Shown piece after piece: positions 21,627 to 33,327 of a stretch of DNA of 64,000 nt (within the stretch, counting starts at the first letter, position 1; every line of letters begins with the position of its first letter). Under the pieces are notes generated by a model. The model ran no database searches. It worked only from the letters and a program-made list of their open reading frames with translations, and was not told the DNA's origin. The translations under genes and the position numbers were made by a program. The DNA comes from Bromus sterilis (taxonomy: Eukaryota; Streptophyta; Magnoliopsida; Poales; Poaceae), in contig OX465601.1 of NCBI GenBank assembly GCA_950022295.1, forward strand, positions 179,493,501 to 179,557,500. Direction: 5' to 3'.

Positions 21627-24600
21627 TGTCGGGACCCGGGGTTAGCGTATGCAAGTCCCGCTACGACATAGTCATATGGAGAGCCGAGAACCGTACCCAC
21701 TTGTCTAAGCAGACAAGGCCAAGAACAGAACGTTCTCAGAAAGCATCGTATGTGAGGGGCATCCCATCTAGGCCGGATGATCAACTGAGATGGGTCCTCA
21801 TCGTCTGCACACAAGTCTAATGATATGGGTGATGAACTCCCATATTCACAGACAAGTCGCCTCAACCATACTATCGACTATCTCATAACTCTTACATATA
21901 ATTACTCCATCCCGATCACTTAGTCGGGGTCTAGGGAGGGCTCAATCATACCACAACGTGTGCACGAGACGGAGTCTCGAGAAATCCCATCGCGATGCCC
22001 CAAGCTGCGCACATCTAAGGGCCACTTGGTGTATGAAAGACCGCCAGCCAGATCACAACTAAGGTCTCGAAAACCCATACTAAGACATGCATGTTATAAA
22101 CATACACGCAGCACACATGTCTAGTATGAACAACAGGTATCATTGCAATTCTCTACAAAGTATATACTTTATTAATAACTCTTACAGAGTGCACACAGAG
22201 ATCACAAGTCTGTGATCCAACATTACATCAAACATGCGGAAGAAAAGTAGGTCTGAGTACAGACAAGTTTAACAAATGGCTTAGAGAAGCCTTATCCAAA
22301 ACAAGCCCTTCCACGAGGGAGCAGTCATCTGACTGGGACTATACTAGCTTGATCAGTCGTCGAGCTCCAGGAAGATTCCACCTTCGGGGTCAAGGGGTTC
22401 ATCTAAAACATAGAATAAGCAAACATGAGTACAAAGTCGTACTCAGCAAGACTTACGTAGGAGCTATACTACTCATGCACATGTATCAAGGTAAAGGGAG
22501 GTGGGGTTCAAATGCAGAAGTGCCAGCTTTGACTTGGCTAGTCCCTAACTACGAGTACCAGACTTGAGGTAAGAAGCGTACACGAGTCCACTATATCTCT
22601 TCAACCAAATACACCACTATGGTGCCTTCCTCGACTTCCCCACGAGAAAGCACTCACACTTATCTTGGTGTATTTTAGAAATATCCGGTTCAAGTTGTCT
22701 AATAATCAAGCTAAGCTTTCCAAGAAGTCCTTAACCACGGACGCGGCTATTCGAATAGTTTTGTTAACCCTGCAGGGGTGTACCTGTACACACACATGTC
22801 ATCTGTTACCTCGTTTTGCGTGTCACCGTTCAAGAGATGACAGCGAGGATGCCACCACAACTGTTACCTCATAGCCGATCTAGTCCAAGAAAGCCGCCTA
22901 CCTGGGTGGGATACCACTATCGTGAACCCGTCCGGTTTACCGAAGTGGACCTAGATGATGTGTGTGTGGTGCATAAGCCGGTCTTGGCTGAGCCGTTCTC
23001 TCACTTAGCAGCCAGGCCACAAACCTATCAGAACTCCGAACTACTGCGACATCTGGAAATCGAAAGGGATGAGTTAATAGGTTGAGAGGGGTCAGTGAGC
23101 ACAATGTGTGGTTGAACTCTTCATCTTGGATCACCACACAAGAACTCGGACTTAGGGCGGTTTTCAACGAGACAACCCACTGTGTACTCCTACACAGCCT
23201 CTCATCGTTCACCCTGTATTAGGGTAGATTCACCAACACCTTTCCACCATCATCATCATGATCACTACCATCCCGACTCACATAACAGTAACAACATTGT
23301 ATCATTCTAAGCATGCAATAAGCAGTAACAATTGCAGGGGCCACATGATATCAATCAACTCCTACATTTGCTAGGATTGTGGTTTTCTTACTACTGTGAC
23401 AAATGATAGGTCATGCAAAGGAATGGGTTCAACTATGCGGTAGAAACATTATCATGGTAATCATCCTATACAATGCATAAGCGAGACATGAGAGGGAAGT
23501 GGGATTTTATCGACATGATCAATGGGGGTTTGCTTGCCTTGCTGACGAGGTTCAGTCACGGGGTCTTCAACGAAGGGGGTCATCTCGGGTTCCGGCTCCA
23601 CTTCTATCAGCAACATGACAATCATAGGATCAACATAATGTACAATGCACAATCACATGAATAGGATTGTAATGGTGATGTTCATGGTTGCATTGTGTGG
23701 ACAATTCCATTTAAAAGGAGTATATTGCAATTGAATTGCAAATTCAAACTCCAGTTGATTTATCGATGAATTTCAAATGCATTTTAATGCATGGAAGTTC
23801 ATTTGAAAAGGTTGATCATGAAGTGATGTTGTAAAGGTGAGGTAAAGCCTCTGATGTGTGGATGAAACCATCTAAAATAAGTGTGTTGCAAAATCATTTG
23901 CAAATTCACTCCAAATTTGAATTTGAAAAGGATCCATATGCATATTTTCTACTGTTCACCCATTTTAAAATGGTCAAACATAGAAACAAGTTGCATATTA
24001 ATAATCCTTGTACTTTTCTGATAATTTTAGACATATTATTTGTCCAATTTGGAGTTAAAATGAAGTAATTATGAATTTCCAAAGTTTATTGCATTTTCCG
24101 GAATTTTCTGATTTATTTTAATTTGGAAAAAGGTTTAATGCGTCAGCATGATGTCATTGTGACATCAGGGGGGGCTGACTGCTGGGACCCACCTGTCTGT
24201 CTCTGTACTGTTAATTAAAAGATTTAACTTAACTTAGATTAACAGGGGGGGATTAAGCAGGCTGGGCCCACATGTCATCGACTCTGGGGGGGGGGGGGGG
24301 GGGGTTAAGCACGGGGTTAAGGCTAACCCACCGGCGGCTTGATGCCGGTGGCTTGGCCACGGCGGCGCACACGGGGAGAGTGCTCCCGTTGACGGCTTGA
24401 AGCGCTGATACCACCTGGGGGCAGCCCAGGCGCGTGCGTCACCTACTGCATGCAGGCGACCACGGGGAGGTCCGGGGAGACGGCGGCGAGCTTCCCGGCG
24501 GCGGTCCGAGGCACGACGACGACGTGAGTGGTGCTATGGTGCACGGTTCAACGCGCGGAGTAGCTTGCTCGACTTCTGGGGACTCCGGGAGTACCACGGA

Positions 24601-25681
24601 CACGTCGGTGTGGACGAAGGCGCACGGGAGCGAGCCTATGGTCAACCGCGGCGGCAACCTTGCACGCCTCCCATGGCGGATCGAGCTAGAGGTGAAACGG
24701 GGAGGAAAAAAGTTGGGGGAAACGGGCTGCTGCTCACCCTGAGTGCGACGATGAGGTCGGGGAGAACAGAGGAGCGCCGGTGGCGATAGAATCAACGATG
24801 GCGCGCGGCGGTTCTGGCGAGATGGCGACGACGATTGCGGTGGCTACAGTGGCTCCGAGCCCGATTACTCCTGCACGGCGACAAAGAAGAGCACGGCGCG
24901 CGTCCTGGACATCTTGTGGCAGCTCGATGAGGCCGGTGGCCACGCGGGTGCGGCGACGCGTTCTGGCGCAAGCTTCGGGCGTCTCCGATTCCGGCGAGAG
25001 AGAGGGAGGAGCTTGCTCTGGAGAGGGGGAAGTGGACGAGACGAAAACGGGAGTCTCCGTGGCGCGTGTAGAAGGCCAGAGAAGGGTTATGCAGGCAGGC
25101 AGCTGCCGCCGGCGCCGGCATGCGCTCCAGCGAGCTGCTTGCCGCGCCGGGGGAAGACGACAAGGGGCTAGCAGGCTTGGGCTGCGGTACAGGAAAGTTG
25201 GGCCTGGGGCCCAAGGTGAGTGGACCTCTTTCCCTTTTCTCTTTTCTTCTTTCTTTTTCTTTTCTATCTTTTGTTTTGTTTTGCTAAAAAAAATAGCTAG
25301 ACATTTTCTAAAATGCTACAAATTTTTGTGTGGCCTCACAATATATTAGGCTAGCCACTTATAAAATTTGAACATTTTAAAATTCAAATAATTTGAACTT
25401 TAATTCAAATAGGGGTTTAAATTTAAATCCAAGCTCCTGTTTGAATATTTGAAAAATCCATGAGCATGGGAATGCTACCACATCACTTTATATGTGATCA
25501 TACTCATTTATGGGAGTTTTCAAAAATACAAAAGGAATTTTTGGAGAAACTTTTTATCTGGCCATTTGAATTAAATTCATCTGGGGGGTTTTTCTCTCCC
25601 ATTTCAATTTCTTTTGAAATTTTTAACATGAATGCAAAGGAGCACTTGATCCTAGCACATACCTAACTTGGGGTTGTGACA
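21627..25681 (-). repeat. 3' LTR of B' (4055 bp)
   Basis: Reads TGTCACAACCCC from 25681 down to GGGTCCCGACA at 21627. It is preceded on the minus strand by the polypurine tract AGTGGGGGCGAGT (near 25694-25682). It contains a 19-base G run (24286-24304), a GC-rich block (24340-25210) and the shared LTR box at 22728-22780 in reverse. Frames of up to 189 residues in the GC-rich block occur on both strands and are not genes. Confidence 0.93.
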
Positions 25682-27629
25682 ACTCGCCCCCACTCAAAAG
25701 AATCTCGTCCCGAGATTCACATGTCTGCGGGAGGAAGGAGGGGTACTCGGCACGGAGACGGTCTTCTCTTTCCCACGTGGCTTCTTTCTCAGAGTGGTGT
25801 GACCAATGCACTTTCAGAAACTTGATCTTCTTTCGGCGAGTGACACGCTCTGCTAAATCAAGAACACGAACAGGGTATTCTCGATAAGAAAGGTCATCTT
25901 TTAGATCAAGCGTTTCATGGTCGACTTCGCGGATGGGGTCCTTGAAGCAATGCCTGAGTTGGGACACATGCAATACATCATGTACTCGGGAAAGGTGCGG
26001 GGGTAGTTCAAGTTGGTAGGAAACTTCTCCACGTTTAGCAAGAATGCGGAAAGGTCTGATGTAACGTGGGGCAAACTTGCCTTTGATACCGAAACATTGG
26101 GTTCCCTTCAGAGGAGTAACCCGAAGGTAAGCCTTCTCATCCAGATTGTAGCTCTCTTGCCTATGATGACGATCATAGTAGCTTTTCTGAGGAGACTGGG
26201 CTGCTTTCAATTGATCACGAACAATGCGAACTTGCTCTTCTTCTTCCTTGATCATATCCGGTCCAAAGAATTGTCTTTCACTGGTTTCTGACCAGTTTAG
26301 GGGTGTTCGACATCGTCGTCCATATAGGAGTTCAAAAGGAGCCATGTTCAGACTAGATTGGAAACTATTGTTATAAGCAAATTCGGCGAATGGAAGAGAC
26401 TTCTCCCAATTCTTTCCGAATGAGATAACACAAGCTCTGAGCATGTCTTCAAGAATTTGGTTAACCCTTTCTACTTGACCGCTAGACTGAGGATGGAAAG
26501 CTGTACTAAAGGAGAGATGAGTTCCCATAGCATTCTGAAAGCTTCCCCAGAATCTAGAGGTAAAAAGGCTACCACGATCAGAATTGATTTCCAAAGGAAC
26601 ACCGTGAAGGGATACAATTCTAGAGACGTACAAGTCCGCTAACTGGCTAGCAGTTATAGACTCGCGAACTGGAAGGAAGTGAGCAACTTTGGAAAGCCTA
26701 TCTATGACAACGAAGATGGCATCATTTCCTTTCTGGGTTTTTGGAAAGCCGGTGATGAAGTCCATACCGACTTTGTCCCATTTCCACTCCGGAATAGGAA
26801 AAGGTTGAAGTGTACCAGCAGGTCTTTGGTGTTTTGCCTTAATGCGACGACAAACATCATATTCGGCAACAAATCGAGCAATGTCTCTCTTCATCCTAGT
26901 CCACCAAAATCTCTGGCGTAGATCTCGATACATTTTTGTGCTACCGGGATGAATCGAGAGGGGTGTGTCATGGGCTTCTTTGAGGATGAGTTTCCTTAGA
27001 TCCCTATTCTTAGGTACTACCAAACGATTTCCAAAGAACACCATTCCTTTACTATCTGTGGAGAAACATTTAGCAACTCCGCTAGCAATGTTCTCCTTGA
27101 TCCGCCGAACACCTCGTGCACGCCTTTGGGCAACTATGATTTGATCCTCAAGAGTTGGTTTCGCCACGAAGGTAGAAAGATAGCCATGAGGAACAATCTC
27201 AAGATTGAGTTTGAAAAATTCCTCATGAAGAAGTGGTTGATACTGTTGTAACATGAGGTTGTTACAATATGACTTACGACTTAGTGCATCAGCCATGACA
27301 TTGGCTTTGCCTGGGGTGTAAGAAATTCCTATGTCGTAATATTTTATCAACTCAATCCAGCGTCTTTGCCTGAGATTGAGATCTGGCTGGGTGAAAATGT
27401 ATTTGAGGCTTTGGTGGTCGGAATAGATCTCACAACGATTACCAAGGAGGTAATGTCGCCAAGTTGTTAGGCCATGAACTGCGGCAGCGAGTTCAAGGTC
27501 ATGGGTAGGATAGTTCTCTTCATGTGGCCGCAACTGGCGTGAAGCATAAGCTACCACATGTCTATCTTGCAGAAGTATGCATCCTAACCCTTGCCGTGAT
27601 GCGTCACAATAGATCTCGAAATCCTTTTG
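25623..27629 (-). CDS. RNase H, integrase and chromodomain-like C-terminus of B' pol (open)
   Basis: About 668 codons open from a frameshift near 27630 to a stop at 25623. In order: RNase H with FEIYCDASRQGLG, TDHQSLKY-type (here SDHQSLKY) and DALSRKSY; integrase zinc region with both histidines (KEAHDTPLSIH) but with EYDVCRR, so the first cysteine of the CXXC pair is tyrosine; integrase core aspartates in VGMDFITGFP and INSDRGSLF and glutamate in GQVERVNQ. The tail FLKVHWSHHSEKEATWERE resembles the group II chromodomain-like end of Tekay-type chromoviruses. The frame runs through the polypurine tract and ends 59 bp inside the LTR. It is the longest intact frame in the window, but it lacks its own start because RT is in other frames. 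Confidence 0.88.
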   Translation of the reverse strand, partial: QKDFEIYCDASRQGLGCILLQDRHVVAYASRQLRPHEENYPTHDLELAAAVHGLTTWRHYLLGNRCEIYSDHQSLKYIFTQPDLNLRQRRWIELIKYYDIGISYTPGKANVMADALSRKSYCNNLMLQQYQPLLHEEFFKLNLEIVPHGYLSTFVAKPTLEDQIIVAQRRARGVRRIKENIASGVAKCFSTDSKGMVFFGNRLVVPKNRDLRKLILKEAHDTPLSIHPGSTKMYRDLRQRFWWTRMKRDIARFVAEYDVCRRIKAKHQRPAGTLQPFPIPEWKWDKVGMDFITGFPKTQKGNDAIFVVIDRLSKVAHFLPVRESITASQLADLYVSRIVSLHGVPLEINSDRGSLFTSRFWGSFQNAMGTHLSFSTAFHPQSSGQVERVNQILEDMLRACVISFGKNWEKSLPFAEFAYNNSFQSSLNMAPFELLYGRRCRTPLNWSETSERQFFGPDMIKEEEEQVRIVRDQLKAAQSPQKSYYDRHHRQESYNLDEKAYLRVTPLKGTQCFGIKGKFAPRYIRPFRILAKRGEVSYQLELPPHLSRVHDVLHVSQLRHCFKDPIREVDHETLDLKDDLSYREYPVRVLDLAERVTRRKKIKFLKVHWSHHSEKEATWEREDRLRAEYPSFLPQTCESRDEILLSGGELSQPQVRYVLGSSAPLHSC

Positions 27630-28600
27630 GTGTCTGGAGGTGCAAGTACGGGTGCAGAAGTCAATCTCCTTTTTAGCTCTTGAAAGCTTTCCTCGCACTT
27701 GGGAGTCCATAGGAATTTCTTATCTTTCTTGAGGAGTTCAGTTAGAGGCTTTGCAACTTTAGAAAAGTTCTCAACGAAGCGACGACAATAGCTGGCTAGG
27801 CCAAGAAAACTCCTAACTTGCTTAACCGATTCAGGTGGAGTCCAGTCAAGGACGGCCTGAACTCTCTCGGGATTCACAGCAATGCCTTTTGCAGAAATCA
27901 CGTGGCCTAAGTAGGTCACTTCTGGTAGCTAAAATTCACACTTGGAGAATTTAGCATACAGGCGATGCTCTCTAAGTTTCATCAATACAAGCCTTAGGTG
28001 TTCGGCATGTTCTTCTTCGTTCTTCGAGTAGATGAGAATGTCATCGAGATAAACCACAACATATTTATCTAGGTACTCCATGAAGATCAAATTCATCATG
28101 CGCGAGAAAGTGGTTGGGGCTCCGCCCCGCCCCAAAAAAGAAAAAAGAAAGTGGTGGGGGCATTGGTTAAACCAAAGGACATGACGGTGTACTCGTAAAG
28201 ACCATAACGAGTAGTAAAAGCCGTTTTGGGAATGTCCTCGTTTCGGATTTTGATTTGATGATAACCTAATCTCAAATCCATCTTGGAGAAGACAGAGGAT
28301 CCCGCAAGTTGATCACAAAGATCATTGATCCTGGGCAGTGGGTACTTGTTCTTTATCGTCGCTAAATTTAGCGGGTGACAGTCTACGTACATCCTTTCTG
28401 TTCCATCTTTCTTCGTTACGAACAGAACGGGACAAACCCATGGTGATGAGCTAGGGTGGATGAAGCATTTTTCCAACAAAGCTTCCAGTTGGGTTTTAAG
28501 CTCAGCTAACTCACGTGGGCCATTTTGTATGGGCATCTAGAAATTGGTGCGGTTCCTGGCACAAGATCCACAATAAACTCTACACATCTGTCGGGTGGCT
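27584..28600 (-). pseudogene. Reverse transcriptase of B', broken
   Basis: Minus-strand frames 28536-28096, 28135-27929 and 27919-27584 together cover RT. The landmarks are SSPWVCPVLFVTKKDGT, MDLRLGYHQIK, the polymerase site VVYLDDILIYS and SFLGLASYCRRFVENFS. Breaks: a frameshift near 28520, a 41-bp insertion at 28106-28161 that shifts the frame in the middle of RT, a TGG-to-TAG stop at 27931-27929, and another frameshift near 27625 before RNase H. Homology to pol begins only near 28600, at the VEFIVDL stretch between protease and RT. Confidence 0.88.
28106..28161. mobile_element. Micro-insertion with 15-bp target duplicate and A-rich tail
   Basis: GAAAGTGGTTGGGGC (28106-28120) and GAAAGTGGTGGGGGC (28147-28161) flank 26 extra bases: a GC-rich TCCGCCCCGCCCC followed by AAAAAAGAAAAAA. 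The other three RT copies in the window (B, B2, D) lack it. A long target duplicate plus an A-rich 3' tail is the layout left by target-primed reverse transcription of a SINE or LINE, here cut to almost nothing. Filler DNA at a repaired break is the main alternative. Confidence 0.6.
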
Positions 28601-28859
28601 AGGTTTAAGGGGTTGGATCTCTGGATAGCTTCCTAGAGGATGACCATGGCTTACTAGGGGCCACAACAGATATGTCAGAGTAGAAAAGTAACCCAACACG
28701 ATGGTTAGTGTGGTTCTTCTCGCTAGAAGACATCCAAAGTGGGAGAAAGAGCTGCAAATGAAACACTATAGATTTCTAGAAGAAAACCTACATCAAATTC
28801 TATGGAATTGTCGGGAATGCCACCTAGAAGTCCTTCAAAAAGGACAACCGACAAGGAGG
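28601..28859. other. Unidentified segment replacing gag and protease in B'
   Basis: Between the recognisable leader (28860-29265) and the start of pol homology (about 28600) lie roughly 250 bp that do not resemble the gag or protease of B, B2 or D. The plus-strand 62-residue frame (28701-28889) has no features I recognise. It may be unrelated filler from the deletion event or a very decayed gag stretch. Confidence 0.4.
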
Positions 28860-29265
28860 GAAGGATTCTGCAAATGCATCAGATTATAAAGAAACCTGGA
28901 ATGACTCGGACAGCATAACGGCTGTAATTGCAAGAAAACAATTTTCTTTCAATGTAGATACATCACTTACATAATACGATGTAAGAAATCAGCATTACAA
29001 CAATGCTAGGAAACCGGACACAACGTTCCTACGGCTACAAGGAAGCAAACAACGAGATGTTCTAGTCAGACATAGATGAGCCTAGTCCTATCTTCCCGTA
29101 GAATAAGATGAGGGTGACTCAGAATTCAGAACGATGAGGGTAAGGAGAAAAAGAAGCCTTACGTTGTTCCCTTTATACCCAAGTAACTATATAACTATAG
29201 AAGGCTAGAATCGACTTCGGCCAAGGCTGATAATCCTACAGTCAGTCCTGCTCTGATAACAAGTC
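28860..29265 (-). promoter_or_regulatory. Leader and primer-binding site of B'
   Basis: On the minus strand the bases after the LTR read GACTTGTTATCAGAGCAGG, so the Met-initiator primer site (29261-29250) has one G-to-T change. The rest matches the B leader through its CAGCCGTTATG.TGTCCGA block, reversed. Confidence 0.75.
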
Positions 29266-32200
29266 TGTCGGGACCCGGGGTTAGCGTATGCAAGTCCCGC
29301 TACGACGTAGTCATATGGACAGCCGAGAACCGTACCCACTTGTCTAAGAAGACAAGGCCAATCACAGAACGTTCTCGGAAAGCATTGTACGTGAGGGGTA
29401 TCCCATCCAGGCCGGATGATCAACTGAGATGGGTCCTCATCGTCCGCACACAAGTCTAATGATATGGGTGATGAACTCCCATATTCACAGACAAGTCGCA
29501 TCAACCATTCTATCGACTATCTCATAACTCTTACATAGACTTACTCCAGCCCGATCACTTAGTCGGGGTCTAGGGCGGGCTCAATTATACCACAACGTGT
29601 GCACGAGACTGAGTCTCGAGCAATCGCATCGCGATGCCCCAAGCTGCGCACATCTAAGGGCCACTTGGTGTATGAAAGACCGCCAACCAGATCACAACTA
29701 AGGTCTCGAAAACCCATACGAAGACATGCATGTTATAAACATACACGCAGCACACATGTCTAGTATGAACAGCAGGTATCATTCCAATTCTCTACAAAGT
29801 ATATACTTTATTAATAACTCTTACAAAGTGCACACAGAGATCACAAGTCTGTGATCCAACATTACACCAAACATGCGGAAGCAAAGTAGGTCTGAGTACA
29901 GAAAAGTTTAACAAATGGCTTAGAGAAGCCTTATCCAAAACAAGCCCTTCCACGAGGGACCAGTCGTCTGACTGGGACTACACTAGCTTGATAAGTCGTC
30001 GATCTCCAGGAAGATTCCACCTTCGGGGTCAAGGGGTTCATCTAAAACATAGAATAAGCAAACGTGAGTACAAAGTCGTACTCAGCAAGACTTACGTAGG
30101 AGCTATACTACTCATGCACATGTATCAAGGTAAAGGGAGGTGGGGTTCAAATGCAGAAGTGTCAGTTTGACTTGGCTAGTCCTGAACTACGAGTACCAGA
30201 CTTGACGTAAGAAGCGTACACGAGTCCACTATATCTCTTCAACCAAATACACCACTATGGTGCCTTCCTCGACTTCCCCACGAGAAAGCACGCCATAGCA
30301 CTCACACTTATCTTGGTGTATTTTAGAAATATCCGGTTCAAGTTGTCTAATGATCAAGCTAAGATTTCCAAGCAGTCCTTAACCGCGGACGCGGCTATGC
30401 GAATAGTTTTGTTAACCCTGCAGGGGTGTACCGCCACACACACGTGTCATCAGTTACCGCCTTTTGCGTGTCACCGTTCAAGAGATGACAGCGAGGATGC
30501 CACCACAACTGTTACCTCATAGCCGATCTAGTCTAAGAAAGCCGCCTACCTGGGTGGGCTACCACTATCGTGAACCCGGCCGGTTTACCGAAGTGGACCC
30601 AGATGATGTGTGCGTGGTGCATAAGCCAGTCTTGGCTGAGCCGTTCTCTCACTTAGCAGCCAGGCCATAAACCTATCAGAACTCCGAACTAATGCGACAT
30701 CTGGACATCGAAAGGGATGAGTTAATAGGTTGAGAGGGGTCAGTGAGCCCAATGTGTGGTTGTACTCTTCATCTTGGATCACCACACAAGAACTCGGACT
30801 TAGGGCGGTGTTCAACGAGACAACCCACTGTGTACTCCTACACAACCTCACATCGTTCACCTTGTATTAGGGTAGATTCACCAACACCTTTCCACCATCA
30901 TCATCATGATCACTACCATCCCGACTCACATAACAGTAAAAACATTGTATCACTCTAAGCATGCAATAAGCAGTAACAATTGCAGGGGCCACATGATATC
31001 AGTCAACTCCTAGATTTGCTAGGATTGTGGTTTGCTTACTACTGTGACAAACGATAGGTCATGCAAAGGAATGGGTTCAACTATGCGGTAGAAACGTTAT
31101 CATGGTAATCATCCTATACAATGCATAAGCGATACATGAGAGGGAAGTGGGATTTTATCGACACTATCAATGGGGGTTTGCTTGCCTTACTGACGAGGTT
31201 CAGTCACGGGGTCTTCAACGAAGGGGGTCATCTCGGGTTCCGGATCCACTTCTATCAGCAACATGACAATCATAGGATCAACATAATGTACAATGCACAA
31301 CCACATGAATAATATTGTAATGGTGATGTTCATGGTTGCATTTTGTGGAGTTCATTTCCGGCTCCATTTAAAAGGAGTATATTGCAATTGAATTGCAAAT
31401 TCAAACTCCAGTTGATTTATCGATGAATTTCAAATGCATTTGAATGCACGGAAGTTCATTTGAAAAGGTTGATCATGAAGTGATGTTGTAAAGGTGAGGT
31501 AAAGCCTCTGATGTGCGGATGAAACCATCTAAAATAAGTGTGTTGCAAAATCATTTGCAAATTCACTCCAAATTTGAATTTGAAAAGGATCCATATGCAT
31601 GTTTTCTACTGTTCACCCATTTTAAAATGTTCAAATATAAAAACAAGTTGCATATTCATAATCCTTGTATTTTTCTGATAATTTTAGACATATTATTTGT
31701 CCAATTTGGAGTTAAAATGAATTAATTATGAATTTCCAAAGTTTATTGAATTTTCTGGAATTTTCTGATTTATTTTAATTTGGAAAAAGGTTTAATGCGT
31801 CAGCATGATGTCATTGTGTCATCAGGCGGGGCTGACTCCTGGGACCCACCTGTCTGTCTCTGTACTGTTAATTAAAAAGATTTAACTTAACTTAGATTAA
31901 CAGGGGGGATTAAGCAGGCTGGGCCCACATGTCATTGACTCTGGGGGGGGGGGGGGGGGGGGGTTAAGCACGGGTTAAGGCTAACCCACCGGCGGCTTGA
32001 CGCCGGTGGCCTGGCCACGGGGGCGCACACGGGGAGAGTGCTCCCGTCGACGGCTTGAAGCGCTGAGACCACCTGGGGGCAACCCAGGCGCGCGCGCGTC
32101 ACCTACTGCATGCAAGCGACCACGGGGAGGTCCGGGGAGACAGCGGCGAGCTTCGCGGCGGCGGTCCGAGGCACAGCGACGACGCGAGTGGTGCTATGGT

Positions 32201-33322
32201 GCACGCTTCAACGCGCGGAGTAGCTTGCTCGACTTCTGAGGACTCCAGGAGTACCACAGACACGTTGGTGAGGACAAAGGCGCACGGGAGCGAGCGTATG
32301 GTCAACCGCGGCGGCAACCTTGCCCGGCTCCCATGGCGGATCTAGCTACAGGTGAAACGGGGAGGCAAAAAGTTGGGGGAAACAGGCTTCTGCTCACCCT
32401 GAGTGCAATGACGAGGTCGGGGAGGGCAGAGGAGCGCCGGTGGCGATGGAATCGACGATGGCGCGCGGCGGCTCTGACGAGATGGCGACGACGATTGCGG
32501 CGACTAGAGTCCTGCACGGCGACGAAGACGAGCACGGCGCGCGTCCTGGACATCTTATGGCAGCTCGATGAGGCCGGTGGCCATGCGGGTGCGGCGGCGC
32601 GTTCTGGCGCAAGCTTCGGGCGTCTCCGATTCCGGCGAGAGAGAGGGAGGAGCTTGCTCTGGAGAGGGGGAAGTGGACGAGACAAAAACGGGAGTCTCCG
32701 TGGCGCATGTAGAAGGCCATGGAAGGGCCAGGAAGGCAGGAAGCTGCCGCCGGCGCCGGAATGCGCTCCAGCGAGTTGCTTGCCGCGCCGGGGGAAGACA
32801 ACAAGGGGCTAGCAGGCTTGGGCTGCGGTACAGGTAAGTTGGGCCTGGGGCCCAAGGTGAGTGGACCTCTTTCCCTTTTCTCTTTTCTTCTGTTTTTTTC
32901 TTTTCTGTCTTTTGTTTTGTTTTGCTAAAAAAATAGCTAGACATTTTCTAAAATGCTACAAATTTTTATGTGGCCTCACAATATATTAGGCTAGCCACTT
33001 ATAAAATTTGAAATTTTTTAAAATTCAAATAATTTGAACTTTAATTCAAATAGGGGTTTAAATTTAAATCCAAGCTCCTGTTTGAATATTTGAAAAATCC
33101 ATGAGCATGGGAATGCTACCACATCACTTTATATGTGATCATACTCATTTATGGGAGTTTTCAAAAATACAAAAGGAATTTTTGGAGCAACTTTTTATCT
33201 GGCCATTTGAATTAAATTCATCTGGGGGGTTTTTCTCTCCCATTTCAATTTCTTTTGAATTTTTTAACAAGAATGCAAAGGAGCACTTGATCCTAGCACA
33301 TACCTAACTTGGGGTTGTGTCA
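29266..33322 (-). repeat. 5' LTR of B' (4057 bp)
   Basis: Same family and nearly the same length as the left LTR of B'. By eye I counted 13 mismatches in the 255 bp next to 29266 and 10 in the 435 bp next to 33322, against the other copy. Its outer end has GTGTCA for GTGACA. It has a 21-base G run (31943-31963). It carries a small extra segment near 31345 and lacks about 20 bp near 32505 relative to the left LTR. Confidence 0.93.
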
Positions 33323-33327
33323 TTTGG

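Larger units (their letters stand above)
21622..33327 (-). mobile_element. Element B', a chromovirus inserted in the gag of B
   Basis: A complete LTR-internal-LTR unit of 11,696 bp (21627-33322) on the minus strand. It is flanked by TTTGG at 21622-21626 and 33323-33327. In minus-strand order: 5' LTR 33322-29266, primer site, leader, a truncated pol, polypurine tract and 3' LTR 25681-21627. LTR ends are TGTCACAACCCC (TGACACAACCCC in the 5' copy) and GGGTCCCGACA. Gag and most of protease are missing, so B' could not move without help. Confidence 0.95.

Noticed and set aside
21627..21820. C-terminal extension of the B gag frame
   Set aside because: This is translation into the LTR of the inserted B'; the true gag resumes at 33328.
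24434..25349. Open frames of up to 189 residues on both strands in GC-rich DNA, and the twin region at 31997-32944
   Set aside because: They lie inside the two LTRs of B', overlap on both strands, differ by indels between the copies, and show no protein landmarks.
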